The translations under genes were made by a program, and so were the position numbers. Below, piece after piece: positions 1-9,082 of a stretch of 64,000 bases of DNA; the stretch's first letter is position 1; the number at the start of each line of letters is the position of its first letter. The stretch lies in NCBI GenBank assembly GCA_002127285.1, contig NFUW01000001.1, positions 384,057-448,056 of the forward strand. Direction: 5' to 3'. The notes under the pieces were generated by a model. The model did no database searches. It saw nothing but the letters and a program-made list of their open reading frames with translations, and was not told the origin of the DNA. The DNA comes from Chitinophagaceae bacterium IBVUCB1 (GTDB lineage: Bacteria > Bacteroidota > Bacteroidia > Chitinophagales > Chitinophagaceae).

Positions 1-2
1 AA

Positions 3-1688
3 CAAGACCGTATATGGATAGGCACGGGTAGCGGTGCAACCTATTACAGACAAGACAGTTTTCATACTATACCACTAAAAGCAACGGTACAGGATGTTGT
101 CAGCATGGGTGCCGACAGCATCATACTGGCTACTACTGATGGCTTGCAACTATACCTTAATGATGAAGCAATAAAACTGCAAACCAATGGCGCAGCAGAC
201 AGCTCATCGCCACAATGCCTGATGTTAAAGGGTAAAGAGCTATGGATAGGCAGCAGTGATAATGGTGTGATTTGCTACAACATGGAAAATGGCAAAACCA
301 CCGTCATCAATAAAAACAACGGACTGAAATCGGATTTTATATACAACATCATAGCCGACGATGCAGGCTGTGTATGGATTGGCACTGGCTACGGCATCCA
401 TAAAATAACAGCCACACGCGGCAAGTACAATGTGCAGTTTTATGGTAAGGAGCAAGGCATCACGGGTATGGAAAGCAACCACAATGCCGTGTTTAAAAGC
501 GAGGACGGCAGTATATGGTTTGGCACTACCAATGGCGCGGTGCGCTACAATCCCAAATCTAAAATAGTAACACCAGAAGCTGCCAGCATTGTGCTGCAAT
601 CGGTAAAACTATTTGGCGAGCACATCAGCGATAGCAGCTACTACGACGGTACAGATATGTGGTATAAGATACCGCAGGGGCTGCGCCTACCGTACAAGAA
701 AAACAATATCACATTTACATTTCAGGCATTGACACTGAGCGGTACGGAACAACTGAAATACAGATACCGCATTGCAGGTTTGGAAACAAAGTGGAGCGAA
801 TGGGCTGCCGTCAACAGCATCACCTACTCTGCCCTGCCGCCGGGTAAATACACCTTGCAAGTAGAGTGCAGCACGGGCGATAGCAGTGTGGTGAAGAAAA
901 TGAGCTATACTTTTGAAATCATAACACCGTTTCATAAAACGAGCTGGTTCAGGTTGGTGATACTGGCGGGCTGCATATTGCTGGGCATTACCATACAGTA
1001 TATTGTAAACAAACGCAAACAAAACAGGCTGGCACTGCTGGAACGCCTGCGCAGAGAAGAACAGGGCAAAGTGCGCCAACGTACCGCAGAAGATTTTCAT
1101 GACGAGGTGGGTAATAAGCTGACCCGCATCAATGTGCTGACCAATGTGCTGAAAAACAAAATCGGTGATATGACACCCGATACCAAACGCATACTGGAAC
1201 AGATACAAGACAATACGGGCCAGCTATACAGTGGTACGCGCGATATTTTGTGGTCGTTGAAGCCTGCAAACGACAACCTGTATGAGATACTGCACCGCAT
1301 CCGCGACTTTGGAGGCGAGTTGTTTCAGGATACAGAAATAGATTTTGAATTCAGTGGTACTGACGACAGGTGGAAAGACTACAGGATGCCGCTTGATACC
1401 AGCCGTAACCTCATCATGATATTTAAAGAAGCCCTGAACAACTGCCTGAAATATGCGGGTGCTACCAAAGTGTCGCTTGTGGCAGAGTTGAAGGAACAAA
1501 ACATACTGCATCTGGAACTGCGCGATAATGGTAAAGGCTTTGACATAGAAACCGTAAAACGCGGGCATGGCATAGATAATATAAACACCCGTGCCAAACG
1601 GCTGGATGGCAGGCTGTATATAGATGCACACGCCGGTAGCGGCACAGTTATCAGCCTCAGCTTTAAGCTGCCAAAGCAAATGTCATAG
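3..1688 (+). CDS. Sensor histidine kinase with N-terminal two-component propeller, 5' end outside window
   Basis: The reading frame is open from the window edge, so the N-terminus is missing; the first ATG at 105 is internal. Propeller blades of the Reg_prop type are visible as repeated IWIGTG/LWIGSS/VWIGTG/IWFGTT motifs. They are followed by a Y_Y_Y-type beta-sandwich (ending near SALPPGKYTLQV), one membrane helix (about nt 945-1010), a HisKA_3 dimerisation helix with the phosphoacceptor His at nt 1098-1100 (motif DFHDEVGNKLTR), and a HATPase domain with N box (EALNNCLKYA) and G boxes (DNGKGFD, GHGIDN). Such kinases sense a periplasmic ligand and phosphorylate a LuxR-type regulator; the next gene is one. 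The ligand is not inferable. Confidence 0.9.
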   Translation, partial: QDRIWIGTGSGATYYRQDSFHTIPLKATVQDVVSMGADSIILATTDGLQLYLNDEAIKLQTNGAADSSSPQCLMLKGKELWIGSSDNGVICYNMENGKTTVINKNNGLKSDFIYNIIADDAGCVWIGTGYGIHKITATRGKYNVQFYGKEQGITGMESNHNAVFKSEDGSIWFGTTNGAVRYNPKSKIVTPEAASIVLQSVKLFGEHISDSSYYDGTDMWYKIPQGLRLPYKKNNITFTFQALTLSGTEQLKYRYRIAGLETKWSEWAAVNSITYSALPPGKYTLQVECSTGDSSVVKKMSYTFEIITPFHKTSWFRLVILAGCILLGITIQYIVNKRKQNRLALLERLRREEQGKVRQRTAEDFHDEVGNKLTRINVLTNVLKNKIGDMTPDTKRILEQIQDNTGQLYSGTRDILWSLKPANDNLYEILHRIRDFGGELFQDTEIDFEFSGTDDRWKDYRMPLDTSRNLIMIFKEALNNCLKYAGATKVSLVAELKEQNILHLELRDNGKGFDIETVKRGHGIDNINTRAKRLDGRLYIDAHAGSGTVISLSFKLPKQMS

Positions 1689-1718
1689 ACTTGTTAATAT
1701 TTAAAAATAACCTGATTG

Positions 1719-1736
1719 GGGGGAGAAGCATCCCCC
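1719..1736 (+). other. GC-rich hairpin between kinase and regulator
   Basis: GGGGGA (1719-1724) pairs with TCCCCC (1731-1736) across a 6-nt loop. No T-run follows, so it is not a convincing terminator. It may be an attenuating or RNA-stabilising hairpin in the kinase-regulator mRNA. Confidence 0.35.
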
Positions 1737-1769
1737 GCAATATGCAGACCTTTATCTAAACAACAGCCA

Positions 1770-2402
1770 ATGAGCCGCGACCTCGACATACGCATTTGCA
1801 TTATAGAAGACGATGAAACCATCCGCGAGGGGTATGTGTATCTGATAGGCAATACGCCCGGATACAAAGTAGTAGGTAGCTATCCCTCTTTTGAAGATGC
1901 GGCAAAAAAACTGGCAAGCGACGACCCCGATGTAATACTGCTGGACGTAGAACTGCCAGGCATATCGGGCATAGACGCGCTGCCTAAGATTAAGAAGCTA
2001 ACACCGGAAGCATATATACTGATACTGACGGTGTATGAACAAGATATTCTTATTTTCCGCGCGCTGGGTAATGGCGCATCGGGCTATCTGACTAAAAACA
2101 CCCCACCCGAAAAAATTATCAGCGCGATACAGGAAGTAATGGAAGGCGGCGGGCCTATGAGCGCACATATAGCCCGCATGGTTATAAGCTCTTTTCAGCG
2201 AAACGAAGCATCACCCCTTACCCGCAGAGAAACCGAAATACTTGAACAGATTGCTACGGGCAAAAGCCGCAAACGTATAGCGCAAGAGTTGTTTATAGAC
2301 TTGGAAACCGTAAAATCGCACATCAAAAACATATACCACAAGCTGAATGTACACAGCAAGGCAGATGCCATCAAAACGGCTAAAGACAATAAATTCATCT
2401 AA
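1770..2402 (+). CDS. Response regulator, receiver plus LuxR-type HTH
   Basis: This is the DNA-binding partner of the preceding kinase. The receiver domain (about residues 8-125) has the acidic pair in CIIEDDETIREGY and the phosphoacceptor Asp in ILLDVELPGISG. The C-terminal NarL/LuxR helix-turn-helix (about residues 148-210) carries the typical LTRRETEILEQIATGKS and ETVKSHIKNIYHKL motifs. I chose ATG 1770 because residues from MSRDLDIRICIIEDD fit the family; an upstream in-frame ATG at 1716 would add 18 residues encoded across the intergenic hairpin. The gene lies 81 bp after the kinase in the same direction, so a two-gene operon is likely. Targets are not visible. Confidence 0.93.
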   Translation: MSRDLDIRICIIEDDETIREGYVYLIGNTPGYKVVGSYPSFEDAAKKLASDDPDVILLDVELPGISGIDALPKIKKLTPEAYILILTVYEQDILIFRALGNGASGYLTKNTPPEKIISAIQEVMEGGGPMSAHIARMVISSFQRNEASPLTRRETEILEQIATGKSRKRIAQELFIDLETVKSHIKNIYHKLNVHSKADAIKTAKDNKFI

Positions 2403-2458
2403 TCCACTCTGCAACCATTTGTTGATATTTTTTGTTTTTACATAGTTGATATTCTGCT

Positions 2459-2466
2459 TACTTTTG
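2459..2466 (+). promoter_or_regulatory. Putative promoter -7 box TACTTTTG
   Basis: Exact match to the Bacteroidota -7 consensus TAnnTTTG, upstream of the gene at 2635. A TTTG at 2431-2434 could be the -33 element, although the 24-bp spacer is long. The leader would be about 160 nt, unusually long for this window. Confidence 0.45.
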
Positions 2467-2634
2467 CAATTAGAAAGGGCTACGTCAATATAGTAAGCAT
2501 ACAGAGGATGATACAACAACTATTTGCCCGTAAAAAAAGATTACAGGTAATAAGCAGGTTATCAACATGGTGTGCTGAAATTTTTGGTTGGTTTCAGACG
2601 AAGATTATTATATTAGCACTAATTAAAAAAGCGG

Positions 2635-2982
2635 ATGGTTCGCACAATACTGTTAGTCGTTGCGGGTATTTTATCTGTCATCCTGTACAGGATGCTAAGC
2701 CGTGGTGGCAAAACCTACGCCTACGACCGTACGCAGATGCTTACTTTCCTGAACGACGGCTCTGAAAATGTGATACACGAATCTACCAGCGGCAGCATTA
2801 TCATTACCAATAAAACCGTGCTGATAGACGGGCTGGAATATATATACAAACCCAACGACGACGAGCCATTGCAAGCCCTGCTGGATTATGACGATAACGG
2901 GCTGCGCAGCGTGCGTGTATTGCTTACAGAGGGCGAAAAACAATACTTTATCAATCGGAACCCTGCCATGCGTATGGCTTAG
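2635..2982 (+). CDS. Small membrane-anchored hypothetical protein
   Basis: A 115-residue protein I do not recognise. One hydrophobic helix at residues 4-20 (ILLVVAGILSVILY) would anchor it in the inner membrane, followed by a short soluble domain rich in Asp/Glu (KPNDDEPLQALLDYDDNG). It stands alone, 232 bp after the response regulator, with its own candidate promoter and a terminator immediately downstream. A longer overlapping frame from 2508 has no coding character and is not annotated. Confidence 0.6.
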   Translation: MVRTILLVVAGILSVILYRMLSRGGKTYAYDRTQMLTFLNDGSENVIHESTSGSIIITNKTVLIDGLEYIYKPNDDEPLQALLDYDDNGLRSVRVLLTEGEKQYFINRNPAMRMA

Positions 2983-3012
2983 TAACCGACGAATGATATA
3001 CTAATAAAAAAG

Positions 3013-3033
3013 CAGCCTGTTGGCTGTTTTTTT
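3013..3033 (+). terminator. Rho-independent terminator
   Basis: CAGCC (3013-3017), loop TGTT, GGCTG (3022-3026), then seven T. It ends the small membrane-protein transcript. The A-run on the other side makes it usable by the convergent YkgJ-like gene too. Confidence 0.75.
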
Positions 3034-3544
3034 ATTCTGTAAAGTTTAATTCCTTTTTCATCTGCTCTACCGTATTGTAGATGATGGGGCAACTGCCATA
3101 GTGCAGCAATGTACCCAAAAAACGTTCCCGAAAGCCCGGCTTGTGCAGGTGAGGGAAATCCCTGCACTCGGTAAACCTCTCGGTATATATGCTGCAACTG
3201 GTGCCCGATAAAAAATGACAGGGTATGCTGTTGATAAAGCAATTGCCGGCGAGGCTTTCTTCAATGTATTTATCGCGCAGGGCAGCTTCTTCCATTTGCA
3301 TAAATACTGCCAGCCTCTCTATTTCGGGTGAGGTAATGTTTACTACCAATGTTTTGCAACAATTACCACAAGTAGTACAGTCTATCGCTGCGTTTACATC
3401 TTCATACACACGATGCGCCATCTCATCCAGCATTGCCCCATCGTAGTGGCGGAGCGAGCGCATAAAGTGGTCGTTCTCCTCTTCTTTTTCCGTAGCGGCA
3501 ACGGCTATAGTTTGCAGATTGGTTTCGTATGCTGTATGTGGCAA
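3032..3544 (-). CDS. YkgJ-family cysteine-cluster protein
   Basis: A 170-residue protein with the CTTCGNCC motif (CxxCxxCC) near residue 56 and further cysteines (CHF, CSIY, CRDFPHL, CPII). This pattern defines the YkgJ/Fliw-like putative zinc- or iron-chelating family (UPF0153). The cysteines suggest a metal or Fe-S site; the biochemical role of the family is not established. It is monocistronic, convergent with the small membrane protein and preceded by the smc terminator. A TACCTTTA-like box (minus strand, 3562-3569) would give a leader of roughly 11 nt. Confidence 0.82.
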   Translation of the reverse strand: MPHTAYETNLQTIAVAATEKEEENDHFMRSLRHYDGAMLDEMAHRVYEDVNAAIDCTTCGNCCKTLVVNITSPEIERLAVFMQMEEAALRDKYIEESLAGNCFINSIPCHFLSGTSCSIYTERFTECRDFPHLHKPGFRERFLGTLLHYGSCPIIYNTVEQMKKELNFTE

Positions 3545-3570
3545 GTGCGCAGATTGAATACTAAAGGTAT

Positions 3571-3601
3571 AAAAAAGAAAACAGCCGCATGGTGCGGCTG
3601 T
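3571..3601 (-). terminator. Rho-independent terminator of smc
   Basis: Perfect 9-bp stem ACAGCCGCA/TGCGGCTGT (3581-3601) with a 3-nt loop. On the minus strand it is followed by a T-rich tract, just after the smc stop codon. Confidence 0.85.
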
Positions 3602-3621
3602 TTGTGTATTGTCAGTTTGTA

Positions 3622-6600
3622 CTAATTACTCAAACTACGGAAGTCAACAGGTACTAACTTGCTAACGCCGGGCTCCTGCATGGTTACACCGTATATAACG
3701 TCAACAGCAGCCATTGTTTGCTTATTGTGCGTAACGATGATGAACTGTGAGTTGTCGCTAAACTTGCGTATCATCTGCGTGAATTTGCCTACGTTGGCAT
3801 CATCGAGCGGGGCATCTACCTCGTCGAGGATACAGAACGGAGCGGGCTTTATCAGATAGATAGCAAACAAGAACGCTGTAGAGGTAAGCGTTTTTTCACC
3901 ACCCGATAGCTGTGTCAGCGTACTCGGTTTTTTACCTTTTGGTTGTGCATATATCTCTATGCCGCTGTCTGCCAGATTATCGGGGTCTGTCAGGCGCAGG
4001 TCGCAATTATCTTCTGCCGTAAAGAGCGCTTTAAATACCTCGATAAAGTTTTCGCGCACTTTATCAAAAGTCTCACGGAATTTGGCATTGGCCGTTTGCT
4101 CTACTTCTTCTATTGTAGCCATCAGCGACTCCTTAGCATTTACCAAGTCGGTTTTTTGCTCTACAATAAAATCGTGGCGGGCTTTCATTTCCGTATATGC
4201 CTCAATAGCCGTTGGGTTGATTTCGCCCATATTCTCTAAGCGTTTCTTCATACGCTCAGCTTCGGCATTCAATTCATCTACTGTCAGTTCATTAGCGCGC
4301 GCTTGGTCTAATATTTCATCCAAATTCACTTTAAACTCCACACTCAAACGCTCCTTCATACCAGCCAGTTTCAGCTTCATATCATTTAGCTGGTCTTTGA
4401 TGCTGTTGAGTAATGTTTCGGCGTGTTCTTTCTCGCGGCGTTTCTGGTTCAGTTGTCCCTCTTGCGCAGATATGGTATTGCGCATCTCGTAATACTGACG
4501 GTCTTTCTCGTTCAGTATTTTTTCTTCTGTTTCCTTGCGCGTCAGCAATTCGTATAGTTCGTTATCACCTGCATGTAGTTGCGTTTCCGTTTCACCAAGT
4601 TGTCCTGCTATTTGTTGCAGTTGCTCGCTGTTGCTGGCTATCTGGCGTTTCAGGTCGTTCAGTTGGTTGCTGCGGAAGCTCAATTCCTGTTTCAGCCCTT
4701 CCAGCTTACTTTGCTGGCGTGTGTACAGGATGTTGTGGTTGTTGTATTGCTGCGTAGCCATGTTAAATTCCTGCTCTACTGCATGGAAATCGGCTTCAGC
4801 ATTTTGTATGTTTTGCTGCAATGACTGTAACTGCTCGTTGATGTCTTGCAGTTCTGCACGGGTATCGGCAATACTGGCATGCGTGTCTTCCAACTGGCTT
4901 TGCAGGTCTTGCAAACGTTGCTCACCGTTTTGGTTCAGGTGTTCAAAATTTTCAATCCTGTTGCTCAGGTTGACGATATGGTTTTGCAGGCGGTTTATCT
5001 CCTGTCGTGTTTGCTCTATCGCCCTGTCGTTCAGTTCCTGATTAAAGCCCGTTATCTGCGTTTGTGTATCGCTGATGTATTGTTTCAGTTGTGTAGTAAC
5101 AACCGTCAGGTCTTCTATTTCTTTTGCAAGGCGTTCCAGATTTTTGGCACGACCTATTTTATTGCCTTCAAACAAGCCTACCGAACCACCGCCCAACGTG
5201 TATTTGCCACGTACTACCTTACCGCCTTTCTCTACTATCACATTGCCGTTCATCATAGCGAGGTCTGTAACGGTGCTTTCGTTTTCAGCAATATACACAT
5301 GGCCCAGCAAGTGCTGTGCAAGCGGCAAGTATTGCTCATCTACATTCACCACGCTCAATGCGGGTACTAAGCCATCGGGCGCATTGTGCTGCGTTGCCTG
5401 ATATTGCTGAAACTGATTGGTGATGAAGAAATTGGCTTTACCTTTTTTATTGCTTTCCAGCAGGTGTACGGCTTTAGCAGCCTCACCTATATTTTCAACT
5501 ATATAATAGTTCAGGTAATTGTCCAGTACGTTTTCTAATGCCGTGCGGTATTCGTTTTGCACTACAAACACGTCTGACAATAACGGTGCTTCGCTATTCC
5601 AATCTTTATTCTTTTTCAGGAATTTAATACTGTCTGGATAACCCTCAAGGCTTTCTACCAACGACTTCAACAAGTCGTGCTCGTTGCGGCGGCTATCCAG
5701 TTTACGGTTTTCGTCAACAGATTGCGCACGGAGTGTTTCCAGTTGCTCCTGACTTTGCAGTATTTTCGATTTTACCTCTTCATATCGGGTAACGAGGGTT
5801 TGCAATTCGTCGTTCTTATCCTGCAACTGTCCTTCAGCATCTGTACGCTCGTTGGTTAGTTGTCCTATCTGCCCTGTGCGCTGTGCTTTCTCATCTTGTA
5901 TCTGTTGTATGCTGCGTTGCAGGTTCATGACAGATGTATCTGCAATGGCTACTTTCTTCTCCGCGTCAAACTGTATGCGCTGTTTATTTTGATATTCTGC
6001 ACGTAGCTGTTCCAGCACTTTTTTCTTCTCGTCAAATGCGTCGCGTTTTTCATCTACTATACCACGCATACTTTCCAACTCATCTCGCAGCTTGTCCAAC
6101 ACACCGTTCTCGTCATCTATCTGCTTCTCTGCAAACGTGATGGACTCTTCAAGGCTTTGCAACTGCATACCAGCACCCGACAGAAAGTCGCTCAAACTCT
6201 TTTCGCGCTCTTTCAAATGGTCGAGGCGTTGTGCGGCAAGGCGTTTATCACTTTCCAGTTGGCGCACACGGTTTATCAGTTCGTTGAATTGCTTTTGCAA
6301 ACCATTCAACTCCTGTTCTTTTTCTATCAGCTTTACTTTATCCTGCTCTACTACCGCTTCTTCTGTAGCTACTATAGCTTCCAGTTGTGTTCTGCGGTCT
6401 GTTTCGGTATCGTGCTGCTCGTTGAGGGTTTTATATTGTTCGTTAAAATGCTCCAGCGATGCTTTAGCCAGTTCTACACTTACCTCTTTGTATTCCCCTT
6501 TTATCTGGAAATAACGCTCCGCTTTTTTTGCCTGACTTTCGAGTGTGCGCAGGTTGTTGCCAATCTCAAACAGCAGGTCTTCTATACGCGCCAAGTCTTG

Positions 6601-7155
6601 CTCAGTAGCATCCAGTTTCAGCTTGGCTTCTTTCTTACGGGTTTTGTAGATAGATATACCGGCTGCCTGCTCCAGCATACGGCGGCGAGAGTTGTCTTTG
6701 TCTTTGATAATATCATCTACCATGCCCAACTCGATGATGGCATACGAATCGTTGCTAACGCCCGTATCCAAAAACAAGTTGTGAATATCCTTCAGGCGGC
6801 AGGTAACATCATTGAGGCGGTATTCGCTCTCTCCGTTTTTGTAAAACTTACGGGTGATGGTAACGGTTGTAAATTCCGTAGGCAACAGGTTGCGGGTATT
6901 CTCGAACGTCAGCGATACCTCTGCCATACCCGAGCCGGCGCGTGTGCGCGAGCCGTTAAATATCAGGTCTTCGAGGTTGTCTGAACGTAAGGCTTTTATC
7001 TTATGCTCACCTATCACCCAACGAATGGCATCCACGATATTCGACTTACCGCATCCATTCGGACCAACGATACCTGTAATGGGGTGATCGAGCAGCACAT
7101 GAGTCTTATCTGCAAAGGACTTAAATCCTTTTATATCCAACGATTTTAAACGCAA
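3622..7155 (-). CDS. smc: Chromosome segregation protein SMC
   Basis: ATPase of the condensin-like SMC-ScpAB complex that compacts and separates chromosomes. It has the N-terminal head with Walker A GPNGCGKSN, two long coiled-coil arms, a central hinge (around residues 500-650, with GYPDSIKFL and GGKVVRGKYTLGGG), and the C-terminal head with signature LSGGEKTLTS and Walker B FCILDEVDAPLDD. From TTG 7155 the product is about 1177 aa, normal for the family, and starts with the usual RLKSLDIKGFKSFADKT. ATG 7191 would add 12 residues, but a perfect -7 box TAAATTTG lies at 7186-7179, inside that extension, so transcription would start near 7172 and only the TTG would be on the mRNA. Confidence 0.95.
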   Translation of the reverse strand: MRLKSLDIKGFKSFADKTHVLLDHPITGIVGPNGCGKSNIVDAIRWVIGEHKIKALRSDNLEDLIFNGSRTRAGSGMAEVSLTFENTRNLLPTEFTTVTITRKFYKNGESEYRLNDVTCRLKDIHNLFLDTGVSNDSYAIIELGMVDDIIKDKDNSRRRMLEQAAGISIYKTRKKEAKLKLDATEQDLARIEDLLFEIGNNLRTLESQAKKAERYFQIKGEYKEVSVELAKASLEHFNEQYKTLNEQHDTETDRRTQLEAIVATEEAVVEQDKVKLIEKEQELNGLQKQFNELINRVRQLESDKRLAAQRLDHLKEREKSLSDFLSGAGMQLQSLEESITFAEKQIDDENGVLDKLRDELESMRGIVDEKRDAFDEKKKVLEQLRAEYQNKQRIQFDAEKKVAIADTSVMNLQRSIQQIQDEKAQRTGQIGQLTNERTDAEGQLQDKNDELQTLVTRYEEVKSKILQSQEQLETLRAQSVDENRKLDSRRNEHDLLKSLVESLEGYPDSIKFLKKNKDWNSEAPLLSDVFVVQNEYRTALENVLDNYLNYYIVENIGEAAKAVHLLESNKKGKANFFITNQFQQYQATQHNAPDGLVPALSVVNVDEQYLPLAQHLLGHVYIAENESTVTDLAMMNGNVIVEKGGKVVRGKYTLGGGSVGLFEGNKIGRAKNLERLAKEIEDLTVVTTQLKQYISDTQTQITGFNQELNDRAIEQTRQEINRLQNHIVNLSNRIENFEHLNQNGEQRLQDLQSQLEDTHASIADTRAELQDINEQLQSLQQNIQNAEADFHAVEQEFNMATQQYNNHNILYTRQQSKLEGLKQELSFRSNQLNDLKRQIASNSEQLQQIAGQLGETETQLHAGDNELYELLTRKETEEKILNEKDRQYYEMRNTISAQEGQLNQKRREKEHAETLLNSIKDQLNDMKLKLAGMKERLSVEFKVNLDEILDQARANELTVDELNAEAERMKKRLENMGEINPTAIEAYTEMKARHDFIVEQKTDLVNAKESLMATIEEVEQTANAKFRETFDKVRENFIEVFKALFTAEDNCDLRLTDPDNLADSGIEIYAQPKGKKPSTLTQLSGGEKTLTSTAFLFAIYLIKPAPFCILDEVDAPLDDANVGKFTQMIRKFSDNSQFIIVTHNKQTMAAVDVIYGVTMQEPGVSKLVPVDFRSLSN

Positions 7156-7178
7156 AATTTCAGTTTTTATGGGGATGA

Positions 7179-7186
7179 CAAATTTA
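7179..7186 (-). promoter_or_regulatory. Promoter -7 box of smc
   Basis: TAAATTTG on the minus strand (consensus TAnnTTTG), with TTGAC near 7202-7206 as a possible -33 element. The predicted transcript start near 7172 lies downstream of ATG 7191 and 17 nt before TTG 7155, and so decides the smc start. Confidence 0.55.
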
Positions 7187-7370
7187 TACAATTCACCCGT
7201 TTGTCAAGGTTTTATTATGTGGCTTGGCTGGTTTTGTGGGTAATGAGTGGAATATATGTTACACAACCCCCCCACACATGATTTTTTATTTACAGTGTAG
7301 CTATATAATTAAACTTATTATTCATTTCAAATATGCGTATTGACATGTAAATAGTATATTTATAGCAGGA

Positions 7371-8426
7371 ATGTTAAAACAAATACCCAGCCTTAACGGA
7401 CTAAGGGCTATCAGTATCCTATTAGTGATAATAGCCCATATAGACCAGAAGAATTTTGACGAATATTTTCATAATAAATGGCCTATGCTTATTGACGGCC
7501 AATTTGGTGTGAATGTATTTTTTGTACTCTCAGGCTTTCTCATCACTACCCTGCTGCTGCAAGAAGAGCGGCGCACAACTACCATTTCGTTATACGGGTT
7601 TTACATCAAGCGGGCATTGCGCATCTTCCCTGTGTATTATACATTGCTCGCACTCTATCTGCTATTGCAATTAGCAGGCGTTTTATACTTCAGCAACGCA
7701 TCATGGCTTACCTCACTCACTTATACCAAATACCTGAACTGGCACGACGATTGGGAAACAGGGCACTTGTGGTCTTTATCCATAGAAGAGCAGTTTTACC
7801 TGATATGGCCTTTTATCTTCAAATTCGCTAAGCGATACCGTAAGCTATTTGCGTTCTCCATCATACTGATTGTACCTGCATTGCGTATGCTGTATATAAA
7901 AACGCAAGACCAGTGGATGGATGAACTCACCCTTTTCCAACGTGTAGATGCCATTATGTGGGGTTGTGTATTTGCCATGTACCACGATAAGCTATGGGGC
8001 ATCTGCCAGCGTATTATAACAAAAAGCAGCTTATTCATGTGGTTGCCTTTTCTGGCAATACCCGCGCTGTCTGCGTTTACGCTTATTAACCATCAGTATG
8101 ATATGCATTTAGGTTGGTTCATTGTGCCATTTGGTAATACTACCGGTACAATAGCTGATATTGCTATCGGGTTTATCATTATCATCTGCATACACTACAG
8201 CAGTACTGTCGTATTCAAGTTGTTGAACACGAAACCATTAGATTATCTCGGCAGGTTATCGTACAGCCTGTATATATGGCAGCAATTATTTTTCTCTCAA
8301 AATATAGGCAGAGCAGGTAGTTTACCACTGAATATCGTTCTGCTATTTATCGTAGCAAACATATCGTATTACGGCATAGAAAAGCCATTTATGCGGATGC
8401 GGCAACGATTACTACCAAATGGTTGA
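7371..8426 (+). CDS. Acyltransferase family 3 membrane protein (OafA-like)
   Basis: A 351-residue integral membrane protein with about ten helices. It begins with the family signature SLNGLRAISILLVIIAH (catalytic-type His at the end of helix 1), followed by the GVNVFFVLSGFLITTLL and SLSIEEQFYLIWP motifs. Relatives transfer acetyl or other acyl groups from the cytoplasm onto surface polysaccharide, LPS or peptidoglycan sugars. No polysaccharide cluster surrounds it, so the acceptor is unknown. It diverges from smc, with a TATATTTA box at 7355-7362 giving a leader of about 2-10 nt. It converges on the lipoprotein gene with 2 bp between the stops. Confidence 0.88.
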   Translation: MLKQIPSLNGLRAISILLVIIAHIDQKNFDEYFHNKWPMLIDGQFGVNVFFVLSGFLITTLLLQEERRTTTISLYGFYIKRALRIFPVYYTLLALYLLLQLAGVLYFSNASWLTSLTYTKYLNWHDDWETGHLWSLSIEEQFYLIWPFIFKFAKRYRKLFAFSIILIVPALRMLYIKTQDQWMDELTLFQRVDAIMWGCVFAMYHDKLWGICQRIITKSSLFMWLPFLAIPALSAFTLINHQYDMHLGWFIVPFGNTTGTIADIAIGFIIIICIHYSSTVVFKLLNTKPLDYLGRLSYSLYIWQQLFFSQNIGRAGSLPLNIVLLFIVANISYYGIEKPFMRMRQRLLPNG

Positions 8427-8428
8427 TG

Positions 8429-8932
8429 CTATTCTATCGGGCGGGGAAAGTCGTTCTTATCGGCATATTCATCCAGATGCCGGAACATGATATCGTGCTT
8501 GGCAAGGTCTTCCTTAGTACAGGCAAATAAATTGTTGACAGCCAATTGTATCACCTCATCCGGCGTGTCGCCTGTAAAAGACTCAAATACCATCATTTTG
8601 GTAACAATACTGTCGCTTTCATATTTCAGAATATCTAACATAGCAGCCCTGAACTTTTCTGAGCCGCCTACATCTTTCATACTCTTTACATGCTCGGTTT
8701 TGTGGCGTATAAAATCCTCAACCTGCTTGCGGTATGGGGGCAAATGGCTGAAATCTTTGGTATTAACGGCGATTTTAAACTCATCTCCCCAAACCTTGCC
8801 CATATAGTTGAGCGAATCGTTGATTTGCGTTATTTCGTTACAAAGGTGCATGGCATCTTCCCGCTTGTTCCAATTGCAGGAAACCAGCGAAATGCCCAAT
8901 AGCAGAACAAATATGTATGCAAAAGAACGCAT
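8429..8932 (-). CDS. Predicted lipoprotein of unknown function
   Basis: About 167 residues from MRSFAYIF. The lipobox LVSC at the end of a short hydrophobic signal marks it as a lipoprotein. The mature part is alpha-helical and charged, with no motif I recognise. The start at 8932 is preferred over 8944 because it puts the signal peptide at the N-terminus. It is a single gene, convergent with the acyltransferase. Confidence 0.7.
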   Translation of the reverse strand: MRSFAYIFVLLLGISLVSCNWNKREDAMHLCNEITQINDSLNYMGKVWGDEFKIAVNTKDFSHLPPYRKQVEDFIRHKTEHVKSMKDVGGSEKFRAAMLDILKYESDSIVTKMMVFESFTGDTPDEVIQLAVNNLFACTKEDLAKHDIMFRHLDEYADKNDFPRPIE

Positions 8933-9054
8933 ATATGGCGCCAAACTAATTAAAATCTGTTTATTCTATCGTTTAAGAAACGTGAAAGTTACAGGAATAT
9001 TACCCTTTTATAGGTACATAGGCAATATTAGCGGTGCAACTGCCCTGCATACGC

Positions 9055-9062
9055 TACCTTTG
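9055..9062 (+). promoter_or_regulatory. Promoter -7 box of hscA
   Basis: TACCTTTG, an exact TAnnTTTG, gives a predicted start near 9069 and a leader of about 14 nt before ATG 9083. No clear -33 TTTG is visible. Confidence 0.55.
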
Positions 9063-9082
9063 TGCCTCGAAAAAGAGTGTTT

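Noticed and set aside
1716-1769. Upstream ATG for the response regulator
   Set aside because: The extra 18 codons overlap a GC-rich hairpin and are not part of a receiver domain.
2508-2765. 85-codon frame overlapping the small membrane protein
   Set aside because: It runs through the leader and into a different frame of the better supported gene at 2635.
6157-6984. A 275-codon plus-strand frame and many shorter ones opposite smc
   Set aside because: They are antisense to conserved SMC coiled-coil and head sequence; composition (Phe/Leu/Gln-rich) is the mirror of coiled-coil codons.
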